16,915 bases of DNA, from NCBI GenBank assembly GCA_964479465.1, contig CAYZMG010000087.1, positions 1-16,915 on the forward strand, in the 5' to 3' direction. The position numbers were made by a program, and so were the translations under genes. Positions 1-14,777 of this stretch are shown here, piece after piece; position 1 is the first letter of the stretch, and every line of letters starts with the position of its first letter. The notes beneath the pieces were generated by a model that was not told where the DNA came from, ran no database searches, and was given only the letters and a program-made list of their open reading frames with translations. The DNA comes from CADCTB01 sp964479465 (GTDB lineage: Bacteria > Actinomycetota > Acidimicrobiia > Acidimicrobiales > AC-14).

Positions 1-699
1 GTCCGCAGCCGGGGCTGGCCGCTCGGGGGTCGCCGGGTCGAGCTGTGTGCCAGCCTTGCCCGGTGACCAGTCGGGGCCCATCGTCGCCGACACCTCGCTG
101 ACGACGGACTGCTCGAGCTCGACGCCGATCGAGTCCATGAACTTGTTGAGGAACCCCATCATGACGGCGCTCAGCACGACCCACTCGGCGTTGCGCTCGC
201 CGTAGACGTCGACCAGCTCACCCCGCTCTCCGGCGGTGAGCTCGCAGGGGATGCGCGCCAACGACCGAGCCACGGCGATCGCCGCAAGCTCGCCACGGCT
301 GAACGAAGTCCGGTCCGGAACCAACGCCGCCGCAACCTTGTCGGGGGCTGCACCGCGCCGCATGGCGAACGAGCAGCTGTGCGCCGAGCAGTACGGGCAA
401 TGGGCTGTGCGGCTGGCCACGTACATGGCGAGGCCGACGACCTCCGGAGGTGGTCCACCCAGCCGGAGCACGGGTACCGGCAGGTTCAGGAGGTTGGGCA
501 CCATGATGTTGTAGGTGCGGAACGCCGGCGGCCATATCTCCAGATAGGGATCACAGTTGGGCACGACGCCGAGCACGGTGTCGACGAGGCGCAGCAGCGC
601 CCCATAGCGGTGCTCGAGCACGTCCCAGCCGACCCTCGACTTCTCCAGCAGCGGCGTCAGTGACCCAGCACCGCGATCTTGGTCGTGCAGCCGGTCCAC
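1..699 (-). CDS. Carboxymuconolactone decarboxylase / AhpD-like family protein (3' end cut by window)
   Basis: The minus frame is open for 233 codons from a GTG at 699 to the window edge, so the C-terminus is missing. The start is chosen because AAGGAG lies six bases upstream of it. The key motif is CPYCSAHS (Cys101, Cys104, His107), preceded by the helix GLAMYVASRTAH. This is the CxxC...His centre of the CMD/AhpD fold, which in AhpD-type proteins does thiol-based peroxide reduction and in the decarboxylase branch acts on muconolactones. A helical stretch follows (SRGELAAIAVARSLARI), as is usual in CMD proteins. The paired cysteines favour a redox, AhpD-like role over a decarboxylase; substrate unknown. 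No signal peptide or membrane segment is seen. It is divergent from the TetR gene at 764, and the palindromes between them suggest it is that repressor's target. The family call is firm; the exact reaction is inference. Confidence 0.8.
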   Translation of the reverse strand, partial: MDRLHDQDRGAGSLTPLLEKSRVGWDVLEHRYGALLRLVDTVLGVVPNCDPYLEIWPPAFRTYNIMVPNLLNLPVPVLRLGGPPPEVVGLAMYVASRTAHCPYCSAHSCSFAMRRGAAPDKVAAALVPDRTSFSRGELAAIAVARSLARIPCELTAGERGELVDVYGERNAEWVVLSAVMMGFLNKFMDSIGVELEQSVVSEVSATMGPDWSPGKAGTQLDPATPERPAPAAD

Positions 700-738
700 G
701 GCTGTCTCCTTCCGACGCTGCTGGTTGACAAGGGGACT

Positions 739-751
739 CTGTCACTGACAG
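739..751. promoter_or_regulatory. Operator copy 1, CTGTCA-C-TGACAG
   Basis: A perfect 6+1+6 inverted repeat in the divergent CMD/TetR intergenic region. It is the same sequence as the copy at 758-770 apart from the central base. Centre-to-centre spacing is 19 bp, close to two helical turns, which would put two repressor dimers on nearly the same DNA face. Likely TetR-family binding site (inference). Confidence 0.7.
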
Positions 752-763
752 CATGATCTGTCA
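752..763 (+). promoter_or_regulatory. Possible -10 element for a leaderless tetR transcript
   Basis: CATGAT at 752-757 ends six bases before the ATG at 764, the spacing expected if transcription starts at the A of the start codon. No ribosome binding site precedes the ATG, and leaderless mRNAs are common in actinobacteria. A TTGACA at 725-730 is too far away (21 bp) to be a standard -35 partner. Confidence 0.25.
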
Positions 764-770
764 ATGACAG
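758..770. promoter_or_regulatory. Operator copy 2, CTGTCA-A-TGACAG, overlapping the tetR start codon
   Basis: A perfect 6+1+6 inverted repeat whose central base and right arm include the ATG (764-766) of the TetR gene. Binding here would block the tetR start and would also cover TTGACA (759-764 read on the minus strand), a possible -35 box of the divergent gene. This arrangement fits autorepression plus repression of the neighbour. Confidence 0.7.
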
Positions 771-1381
771 ATTCCTCCAAAGCGAGAGCGGCCGCCCGGC
801 GCCAGCTCGTCGAGCGGGAGATCCTCGACGCGGCGTGGTCGCTCATGGCTCGCGAGGGTGTTGCGGCGGTGAGCGTCCGGGAGGTGGCGCGCTCCGTCGG
901 GCTTCGCCAGCAGTCCCTGACCCACTACTACCCGACCAAGCAGGCACTGCTCGACGCCCTGTTCGCCGATGGCTTCGCCGACCTGCGCCGCACGCTCGAA
1001 GAACTCCCGCCGACCGACGACGCTATCGACGGGGCCGTGGCCGTCGCCGTGGCCGTCGTCAACTACTGCGTGGCCAACCCCGCCCGCTACCACCTCATGC
1101 TGCAGCGAACGCTCCCGAGCTTCTCCCCCACCGAAGACAGCTATCGAGTCGCGCTCGGCTGCGTCACGGTGCTGGTTGAGAATCTCTCGGCAGCCGGCGT
1201 CAGCGACCCTGCTGACATCGCGCTCATCCGCGGATTGATCAGTGGGCTGGCCGCCGAGCAGATCGCCAACGACCCGCAGGGCCGGATGTTCGCCGACCAA
1301 GCTGACCGCGGGATACGCGCGCTCGTCACGACATCGACTGATTCTGCGACAACAGCCCGCCGCCACGCGTCAAGAGCCTGA
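764..1381 (+). CDS. TetR/AcrR-family transcriptional repressor
   Basis: A protein of 205 residues, normal for TetR repressors. The N-terminal helix-turn-helix is clear at roughly residues 15-65: REILDAAWSLMAREG, then VSVREVARSVGLRQQSLTHYYPTKQALLDAL, with the typical Tyr-Tyr and Lys just after the recognition helix. The rest is the variable all-helical ligand-binding and dimerisation domain; its ligand cannot be read from the sequence. The last ~15 residues (Thr/Ser/Arg/Ala-rich) look like a disordered tail. The ATG sits inside operator copy 2 and lacks a ribosome binding site, so a leaderless, autoregulated message is likely. It is divergent from the AhpD-like gene, its probable target, and converges with the giant Rhs gene with only 30 bp between the two stop codons. 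That short gap shows no terminator that I can support. Family call firm; regulon inferred from layout. Confidence 0.92.
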   Translation: MTDSSKARAAARRQLVEREILDAAWSLMAREGVAAVSVREVARSVGLRQQSLTHYYPTKQALLDALFADGFADLRRTLEELPPTDDAIDGAVAVAVAVVNYCVANPARYHLMLQRTLPSFSPTEDSYRVALGCVTVLVENLSAAGVSDPADIALIRGLISGLAAEQIANDPQGRMFADQADRGIRALVTTSTDSATTARRHASRA

Positions 1382-1411
1382 AGGGAGCGGGGGCAGCAGG
1401 CCTCATTGGCC

Positions 1412-9721
<8,310 letters not shown>

Positions 9722-9725
9722 ACAA

Positions 9726-9732
9726 CCCCTCC
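9726..9732 (-). promoter_or_regulatory. Ribosome binding site that fixes the start of the giant Rhs gene
   Basis: GGAGGGG read on the minus strand, four bases upstream of the ATG at 9721. It separates this start, which exposes a signal peptide, from the in-frame GTG/ATG-type starts further upstream. Confidence 0.75.
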
Positions 9733-9808
9733 GCTCTCGACAAACCGGGGGCTGAGACGACTTGCCGGACGTAGCGACGCGGCCTTCCGCCCGGCTGGAC
9801 ACCTACGG

Positions 9809-9823
9809 CCGGACAACGTCCGG
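9809..9823. promoter_or_regulatory. Inverted repeat CCGGAC-AAC-GTCCGG in the rhs/luxR intergenic region
   Basis: A perfect 6+3+6 inverted repeat about 90 bp upstream of the giant gene's start and 120 bp upstream of the LuxR gene. A further CCGGAC half-site lies at 9765-9770. Size and position suit a regulator's operator; no protein can be assigned from sequence alone. Confidence 0.4.
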
Positions 9824-9882
9824 TACGAACCCCGATCCCACTTCCCCGACCATGAGTATCCCGGCGGGCGCCGGCCGCTTCG

Positions 9883-9898
9883 TCACGGAAGTCCGTGA
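9883..9898. promoter_or_regulatory. Inverted repeat TCACGGA-AG-TCCGTGA upstream of the LuxR gene
   Basis: A perfect 7+2+7 palindrome ending 44 bases before the GTG at 9943. The two-base loop is too tight for a good RNA hairpin, so a DNA-binding site is more likely. It also contains an upstream in-frame GTG (9895), which makes that codon an unlikely start. Confidence 0.45.
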
Positions 9899-9930
9899 TT
9901 GTTAAGGTCCCGCTGCAGTACGCCGCTGAC

Positions 9931-9935
9931 GGAGG
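9931..9935 (+). promoter_or_regulatory. Ribosome binding site that fixes the LuxR start
   Basis: GGAGG seven bases before the GTG at 9943. The protein similarity begins directly after it (EATRLLERDEV), so this start is preferred over the GTG at 9895, which has no such site. Confidence 0.75.
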
Positions 9936-9942
9936 ATGGAAC

Positions 9943-12738
9943 GTGGAGGCGACCCGCCTGCTCGAACGCGACGAGGTCATCGCGCTCGCCGCCGGCGTGG
10001 TCGACGATGTCCGGGCCGGGCGGGGCCGGTCGTTGTTCGTCGTCGGCGAAGCCGGGCTCGGCAAGACAGCCGTCCTCGACTGGGCGGCCTCGTACGCAGG
10101 GTCCGATCTCCTCACGGCCACCGGGCGGGGCGACGAGATGGAGGCCGGCCTTCCGTTCGGGCTGCTGATCCAGGTCCTCCAGGCGTTGGGGCTGACCGGC
10201 GAGGAGGTGGCCGGCGGGCTCCTCGGCCACGCCGTGGAACCGACGGCGCCAGACCACCGGATCCTCAGGCTGCTCGAGCGCCGGCTCGACCGGCCCCTCC
10301 TCGTGCTCCTCGACGACCTGCACTGGGCCGACCACGACTCCCTGGACGTGATCGCCTTCCTGACCCGACGGCTCGGCTCACTCCCGATAGGCCTCATCGC
10401 CGCGCTCCGACCCTGGCCGGACGCGGCGTACACGACGGCCAGGCGCCTCGTCGCGTCGGGAAACGCCGAGCTGGATCCGCTGGAGCCGCTGAGTCCGGCG
10501 GGGGCCGCCGCCCTCCTCGATGCACGGGTGCACGCCACGGTCGACGAGGTCGTGCAGCGCCGGGCGTGGGCCTTGGGCCAAGGAAACCCGCTTCTGGTGG
10601 AGCAGCTGGCCCTGGCGCTCGTCCGAGGGGAGGAGCTCCCGGACATGGGCGGGGGGGCCGCCGCGGTCGCCAGCCATGTGCTGCTGTCGCGCTTCGCCGC
10701 GCTCGACCGCACCACCATGACCTACGTCCAAGCGGCCAGCGTGCTCGGGATGCGGTTCCATCCCGAGATCGCGGCTGACGCCTCCGGGCTCGGCCCACCT
10801 GACGTCGATCACGCGCTCGAGGTGCTCTCCCGCTCCGGCCTGATCTCCGAGGGTGGCAACGGAACGCTTCGGTTCACCCATCCGCTGCTCTCTCAGGCGC
10901 TGCACGACGACCTGGCGCCGCCGCATCGCCGGCGCCTTCATGCCCGCTACGCCCGGCTCCTCGAGGATCGAGGACTCGAGAACGAGGCGTCAGAACACGC
11001 CATCCGCGCCTGGTCGGTCGGGGACCAGCGGGATCGGGCGCTGCTCGAACGCACCGGCCGGCGGGCGTTGGCGACGGGCGCGGTGGTCGCGGCGACCCGC
11101 CATCTCGAAGCCGCGGTCGGTCTCTGGGGCGACCGTCCCCCTGCCGGTCTCGTCCTGACCCTCGGCCAGGCCATGAGCGCGAGCGGGCGGTTGGCCGACG
11201 CCGCCGAGACCTGCCAGGCCCTGCTGGCGACGGATGATCCGGGATGGGAGGAGCGGGTGGCGGCGCTTCGGTTGCTGGGGCGGGCCCGGTACTTGACCGG
11301 CGCACGCGATCACGGAGAGGCGGCGATGGCAGAGGCCACGGACATTGCCGCGGCCAACGACCCGAGTGCCGCGGTCGGGCCCCTTCTCGATCAGTCGCTG
11401 GTCGCCTGGCTTGCCGACGGGCCGGCGCGCGCCCTCCCGCTCGCCGCCCGGGCACGAGACCTCGCGTCCGGCGCCGACCCGGGTGTCCGGGAGTACGCCG
11501 AGGCGACGTGGGGCCACCTGGCCTACGAGGCCGGCGACAGCTCCGGTCTGCAGGCCACCGAATCCATCGAGGCGGCGCTGGAGGTCGGTACGGCCTCGCA
11601 CCTAGTGGAACCCACCGACCTCTCCTGGCCGTGGGCGCCGCTCTACCAGGTCGCCATGAACGCCAACTACGCGGGCCGGTACGAGTCGTCGGAACGGGCG
11701 TTTGGCCTGGCCGCCCAGGCGCTGGAGCAAGCCGGAGCGGTCAACGCCCTGGCGAACGTGGCCGTCCACCTCGCCCACATCGCCATCCGCCGGGGCCACC
11801 TGGGCGAGGCACTCCACCACGCCGTCCGCGCCGAAGAGTTCGCCGACCTCACCCCGACGGTGCTGACGTATGCCCAGCTCGTACGGGCCGACGCCCTGGC
11901 ATGGGCCGGTCGGTTCGAGGAGGGCGAAGCCTGCTGCCGGCGGGCTGAGGCCGACTGCGGCGAGCAATGGTTCGCCCGGGTGTGGCTGGCCCACGTCCGC
12001 GGGCTGCGCCTGTTCTGGCAGGGCGACAGATCGGCGTCGGACCAGTTCCTCGTGGCCGAGCGGTTGACCGAGCACGCCGGGGTCAGCGAGCCCTGTCACG
12101 TCCAATGGCAGGCCCACGCGGTGGCGGCGCACCTGGCCGCCGGTCGGGTCGACGACGCGGTCCGGGTCGTGGAGTGGGTGGAGGAGGCGGCCGCCCGCCT
12201 TCCCTGCGCCTGGCCGTCCGCGGCTGCCAGCCTCGGCCGGGCCAGGCTGGCGGTCGCGCAGGGTGACGACGTCGAGGCCGACGCTCAGTACGGTCTCGCC
12301 TTGGACAAGCTGAAGGAAGCGGCGCTACCGCTGTTCCGCGCCGAGACCCTCCTGTCCTACGGCTCCTACCTGCGCCGCCAGGGCCGTCCCGCCGACGCCC
12401 GCAGCCACCTCAGACACGCGCTGGAGCAGGCCCAGCGGCATGGAGCCGACCACCTGGCCGCAGCCGCTCGCGCCGAGCTCCTGACGGCCGGCGGCCGCCG
12501 GCGCCCACGTCGTGACGGAGCACACCTCACACCCGCCGAGCGGCGGGTGGCTGAGCAGGCCGCATCTGGGATGAGCAACACCGACATCGCCCGGGCCCTC
12601 TACCTGTCCGTGAACACGGTGGAGACCCATCTCAAGCGTGTCTTCGTCAAGCTGGGCATCACCTCCCGCCGCCAGCTCATGGCCCACGACCTACCGCAGC
12701 CGCCAGAGCCGTCCGACTCCTCCGCCCGACGAAGCTAA
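9943..12738 (+). CDS. LAL-type transcriptional regulator: AAA/NTPase plus LuxR helix-turn-helix
   Basis: A protein of 931 residues, typical for large ATP-binding regulators of the LuxR family (LAL, related to MalT). Residues 4-10 (RLLERDE) open the ATPase domain. Walker A is GEAGLGKT (35-42) and Walker B is LLVLLDDLHWAD (119-130). A long alpha-helical, TPR-like middle follows (about 330-850, many Ala/Leu-rich helix pairs such as RLADAAETCQALL). The C-terminal LuxR helix-turn-helix spans about 862-914: LTPAERRVAEQAASG, then NTDIARALYLSVNTVETHLKRVFVKLGI. No membrane segment or signal peptide. Such proteins bind ATP and an inducer, oligomerise and activate transcription. It is divergent from the giant Rhs gene, with a 221-bp shared region holding two inverted repeats, so control of that gene is a reasonable inference. 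All key motifs look intact. Confidence 0.93.
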   Translation: MEATRLLERDEVIALAAGVVDDVRAGRGRSLFVVGEAGLGKTAVLDWAASYAGSDLLTATGRGDEMEAGLPFGLLIQVLQALGLTGEEVAGGLLGHAVEPTAPDHRILRLLERRLDRPLLVLLDDLHWADHDSLDVIAFLTRRLGSLPIGLIAALRPWPDAAYTTARRLVASGNAELDPLEPLSPAGAAALLDARVHATVDEVVQRRAWALGQGNPLLVEQLALALVRGEELPDMGGGAAAVASHVLLSRFAALDRTTMTYVQAASVLGMRFHPEIAADASGLGPPDVDHALEVLSRSGLISEGGNGTLRFTHPLLSQALHDDLAPPHRRRLHARYARLLEDRGLENEASEHAIRAWSVGDQRDRALLERTGRRALATGAVVAATRHLEAAVGLWGDRPPAGLVLTLGQAMSASGRLADAAETCQALLATDDPGWEERVAALRLLGRARYLTGARDHGEAAMAEATDIAAANDPSAAVGPLLDQSLVAWLADGPARALPLAARARDLASGADPGVREYAEATWGHLAYEAGDSSGLQATESIEAALEVGTASHLVEPTDLSWPWAPLYQVAMNANYAGRYESSERAFGLAAQALEQAGAVNALANVAVHLAHIAIRRGHLGEALHHAVRAEEFADLTPTVLTYAQLVRADALAWAGRFEEGEACCRRAEADCGEQWFARVWLAHVRGLRLFWQGDRSASDQFLVAERLTEHAGVSEPCHVQWQAHAVAAHLAAGRVDDAVRVVEWVEEAAARLPCAWPSAAASLGRARLAVAQGDDVEADAQYGLALDKLKEAALPLFRAETLLSYGSYLRRQGRPADARSHLRHALEQAQRHGADHLAAAARAELLTAGGRRRPRRDGAHLTPAERRVAEQAASGMSNTDIARALYLSVNTVETHLKRVFVKLGITSRRQLMAHDLPQPPEPSDSSARRS

Positions 12739-12744
12739 GAATCA

Positions 12745-12771
12745 CGGTGATCAGGGTTGCCTGATCCGCCG
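12745..12771 (+). terminator. Hairpin after the LuxR stop codon
   Basis: GATCAGG-GTTG-CCTGATC is a perfect 7-bp stem with a four-base loop (12749-12766), extended by CGG/CCG arms across a small internal loop. It begins six bases after the TAA and has no T-run. It could be a U-less terminator, an attenuator or a 3' end stabiliser placed before the small downstream gene. Confidence 0.5.
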
Positions 12772-12793
12772 TCTCCGAAAATCATGGACGGCG

Positions 12794-13000
12794 ATGACCG
12801 ACGAACACGAGGCCCTCGCTGTCCCCTCAGGGGCGGAGCTCACGCTGACCATCGGTGCGGGCGAGCCGGTTTCGGGCACCGTCATCGTCAAAGGCCACTC
12901 CGAGCCGCTGGCGTTCTGCGGGTGGATCGAGCTCATGGCGGTCATAAACGACCTGCGCCTGCGCACCAGCCCCGCCGCAGGGACCCCTGCTTCTGGGTAA
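12794..13000 (+). CDS. Small hypothetical protein (68 aa)
   Basis: An ATG-started frame of 68 codons, 55 bp after the LuxR gene on the same strand. The protein is MTDEHEALAVPSG..., with a GSGTVIVKG-like beta region (GEPVSGTVIVKGHSEPLAF), then CGWIELMAVINDLR. The order beta strand, Phe-x-Gly-Trp, short amphipathic helix resembles small uncharacterised actinobacterial proteins with a F-x-GW-x-EL motif that I recall near regulators; this recall is not verified. The Pro/Ala/Gly-rich tail looks disordered. The ribosome binding site is poor (GGACGG a few bases upstream). The hairpin at 12745-12771 separates it from the regulator, so co-transcription would need read-through. Function unknown. Confidence 0.5.
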   Translation: MTDEHEALAVPSGAELTLTIGAGEPVSGTVIVKGHSEPLAFCGWIELMAVINDLRLRTSPAAGTPASG

Positions 13001-13026
13001 CGGCGGCGCTGCTCGAGTCGAGTCGC

Positions 13027-13590
13027 TCATTGACGTAGGAGGTCGGACCACCACTGGTTGCCGAGTCGGTCGTCGGCACCACCCAACTCAGCACCAAGCT
13101 GGTCGAGGAGCTTCTCAACGGCGTGGCGGGCAGCCTCCGCGAGATCGTGTTCGAAGGAGATGGTGAGCTTCGTGCGATACGGACTGTCGCCGTTCTCACG
13201 GATCCAGGACGGCTCGTGCACAGCGGACATCCCCGTCGTTGCGAGTTCGATTCCCCAGACTGCGATCGAATCCTCAACCGGCTGACAGGCAGCCCGGAAA
13301 GCGGCTCGGTGCCCGTCCATTCGCTCTCGTCGCTCGGCCATGGGGATTCCGGGCTCGAACAGGGCCGAGGTGTCGATGTCACTCGGTCGGATGTGGCCGG
13401 ACAGAACCACCTCGAGCGTCACGTGTATCGAATCGATGTCTGTGGGACCGCGGGCCGTTCCTACGGGAGTATCGCCGGGCACCGGGGGATCGAGGCGGCG
13501 TAGCACCGCACCTGGACCTGGCCAGTCGCCGAGCGCCGCTGCCTCGACCTCACCAGCCACCAAAGCTCTCAGGTACTCGGTCAGCTTCAT
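13027..13590 (-). CDS. Hypothetical protein, 187 aa; start overlaps a SUKH-like upstream frame
   Basis: Open from an ATG at 13590 to a stop at 13027. The first ~30 residues (MKLTEYLRALVAGEVEAAAL) look like the C-terminal helix of a SUKH (SMI1/KNR4) domain, whose preceding strands continue upstream in the same frame (see the entry at 13591-13764). The rest, including DIDSIHVTLEVVLSGHI and TKLTISFEHDLAEAARHAVEKLLDQLG, is a mixed alpha/beta domain I do not recognise. The ATG overlaps the stop of the frame above in an ATGA arrangement, which could mean translational coupling but may be chance, since that frame's tail looks non-native. SUKH proteins often act as immunity proteins against contact-dependent or Rhs toxins; a link to the giant Rhs protein is speculation. 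Probably the surviving 3' part of a longer gene. Confidence 0.45.
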   Translation of the reverse strand: MKLTEYLRALVAGEVEAAALGDWPGPGAVLRRLDPPVPGDTPVGTARGPTDIDSIHVTLEVVLSGHIRPSDIDTSALFEPGIPMAERRERMDGHRAAFRAACQPVEDSIAVWGIELATTGMSAVHEPSWIRENGDSPYRTKLTISFEHDLAEAARHAVEKLLDQLGAELGGADDRLGNQWWSDLLRQ

Positions 13591-14060
13591 CGCGTGGCGT
13601 TCGAAGCGATCGATTGGTCGGCCAGTAACGATGACGTGCCAGTGGTCAGGATCCGGTGAAGACGTCTCCCACCAGTAGCTTCCGCCTCCGCCGCACGAAC
13701 CCCAGCCGAGAAGGCCACCCCGTTCCGGCTAGACCGGGAAGGTGATTCGTTCGGCCACTCGAAATGGAGCATTGCCTCGGCGTCGCCATGGCTGCTGTGA
13801 TGGTCGAACAGGGTCATCCGCCTGCTGAACGGACTCGCCACGTAGAGCTCGGGCAGCCTCGGCAGGTCCGCGATCATCTGGCCGACGCCCGTTTGCAGGT
13901 CGACCATCCTCGTTGCGGTCGCAGCTCGTTCCGCGACACGGTCGAAGTAACGCCACGACGGTCGCTCTTCTGTGGCGCGGTCCCGTAGCCAGCCGAGGTT
14001 CCAACTCCCGATGGGTGCTTGCTCGGCCTCGTTGACCAGCTCGTCGAATGACCGACCCAC
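13587..14060 (-). pseudogene. Class I SAM-dependent methyltransferase, N-terminal fragment
   Basis: Starts at a GTG (14060) with AGGA seven bases upstream. The first ~75 residues match a common actinobacterial methyltransferase pattern: SFDELVNEAEQAP, then W-x-x-GWL, RATEERPSWRYFDRVAERAA, and the SAM-motif-I-like VDLQTGVGQMIADLP. Family members usually have about 250 residues and continue with further SAM-fold strands and a LRPGG-type motif. Here the resemblance stops near 13836 (after LPELYVA) and the frame runs on as an unrelated, Ser/Arg-rich tail for about 80 residues before stopping at 13587, within the SUKH-like region. I read this as a gene whose 3' two-thirds was lost and replaced by another gene's sequence. 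The fragment lacks most of the catalytic fold and is unlikely to be an active enzyme. Confidence 0.6.
13591..13764 (-). pseudogene. SUKH-like domain remnant interrupted by an in-frame TAG
   Basis: Reading upstream from the ATG at 13590 in the same frame gives PERGGLLGWGSCGGGGSYWW, then ETSSPDPDHWHVIVTGRPID, then RFERHA, directly continuous with MKLTEYLRALVAGEV. This is the order seen in SUKH/SMI1-KNR4 proteins: a Pro-Glu-x-Gly-Gly-Leu-Leu-x-Trp-Gly strand, a Gly-rich turn with aromatic residues, DPDxW, then a basic-aromatic link to the final helix. A TAG at 13729-13731 follows FRVAERITFPV exactly where Tyr is usual (FPVYPE...), so one base change (TAC to TAG) or a sequencing error would explain the break. 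No start codon lies between the TAG and 13590. The family resemblance is from memory of the pattern, not a search. Confidence 0.4.
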
Positions 14061-14131
14061 GATCCGATCCTGACACTGCTGGCTGCCGGGGCGTCTAGGA
14101 CCGGGCGTCAGGGATGGGGCCCCCTGCTCTA

Positions 14132-14141
14132 NNNNNNNNNN
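14132..14141. other. Assembly gap (ten N)
   Basis: Ten undetermined bases, the usual marker for a scaffold join of estimated or unknown size. Sequence left and right of it may not be directly adjacent in the genome. It falls between the methyltransferase fragment and the short minus-strand frame ending at 14168. Confidence 0.98.
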
Positions 14142-14167
14142 TTGTCCTCCGCTTCCAACTCAAGCCG

Positions 14168-14452
14168 TCAGTCGTCACTACCCAGCGCACGGGCGGCCGG
14201 GTACACACCGAACTTCTCGATCATGAAACGCCAGAAGAGGGGGATGGCATCGGCGGTCGGACCTTCGATCTTGTCGTCAAGCCCGGTTGCGGTCAGGTGC
14301 TCGATCAGCACGCACCCGGCAGTCGGTGGGCGAATTGAGCTTGGGGCGCGCACTACTACGAGGTCGTATGGCGGCTCGCGCACGGGAGTGCTCACGACGA
14401 GGATGCCGTGCATCGAGGTGCAGCCGGCGAGGACGCAGAGGGGAACACTCAC
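14168..14452 (-). CDS. Short hypothetical protein (94 aa), possibly a fragment
   Basis: From a GTG at 14452 the frame reads MSVPLCVLAGCTSMHGILVV and ends with DAIPLFWRFMIEKFGVYPAA, ARALGSDD and a TGA. Base use supports minus-strand coding: in 14339-14452 the minus third positions are G/C in 31 of 38 codons by hand count, while the opposing plus frame has 27 of 38. The C-terminal part reads like a real folded segment (PLFWRFMIEKFGV), but I recognise no family. A weak GAGG lies about ten bases upstream of the GTG. The frame stays open further upstream (to 14737), but there the coding signal switches to the plus strand, so the gene may be a 3' remnant joined to foreign sequence. It lies just after the N gap. 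Confidence 0.35.
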   Translation of the reverse strand: MSVPLCVLAGCTSMHGILVVSTPVREPPYDLVVVRAPSSIRPPTAGCVLIEHLTATGLDDKIEGPTADAIPLFWRFMIEKFGVYPAARALGSDD

Positions 14453-14563
14453 CCGACCGCCTCGCAGGCCACTGCGCCGCACCTTGTCGCCTTGGACTAC
14501 GAGGGCAACCCGGTGATCATCATCGACCAGAGCGGACTCCACACCGGCAAGAAAACCTCCTGA
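14453..14563 (+). pseudogene. C-terminal remnant of an unidentified plus-strand gene
   Basis: A plus frame open from 14339 ends with APHLVALDYEGNPVIIIDQS then GLHTGKKTS and a TGA at 14561-14563. From 14453 on, third positions are G/C in 32 of 36 codons while first positions are G/C in 21 of 36 (hand count), a clear coding pattern for this strand and frame. Upstream of 14453 that pattern is lost and the minus strand looks coding instead. No credible start or ribosome binding site exists in this frame, so it is the tail of a gene that lost its 5' part. Family not recognised. From 14564 to 14777 I see no gene. Confidence 0.35.
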
Positions 14564-14777
14564 CGGGTGACTCCCATCTGGCTTCAACCACCACGTGGGA
14601 GCCGGGAAGATCCGCGACTCGCGTCGGCGGTCGTTCCGTATCGGCCGCCACCGTCGATCCGACCGAGCCTCGCGTAGTCTCGACACCGGCGTTTGGTGGC
14701 GGTCGGTGCCGTGGGGAAGGCCGGTCTTACGGGACATCTCGTCACACTGATGGCGGAGTCACCGGATCGTCGTACTG

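Larger units (their letters stand above)
736..764 (-). promoter_or_regulatory. Possible promoter of the CMD/AhpD-like gene
   Basis: On the minus strand a perfect TTGACA (764-759) is followed after 17 bp by CAGAGT (741-736), which matches the -10 consensus at three of six positions. Both elements overlap the two operators. The -35 box is good and the -10 box is weak, so this is tentative. Confidence 0.3.

Noticed and set aside
9722..9802. Longer N-terminus of the giant protein starting at 9802
   Set aside because: It would put 27 extra residues before the signal peptide and lacks the GGAGGGG site that precedes the ATG at 9721.
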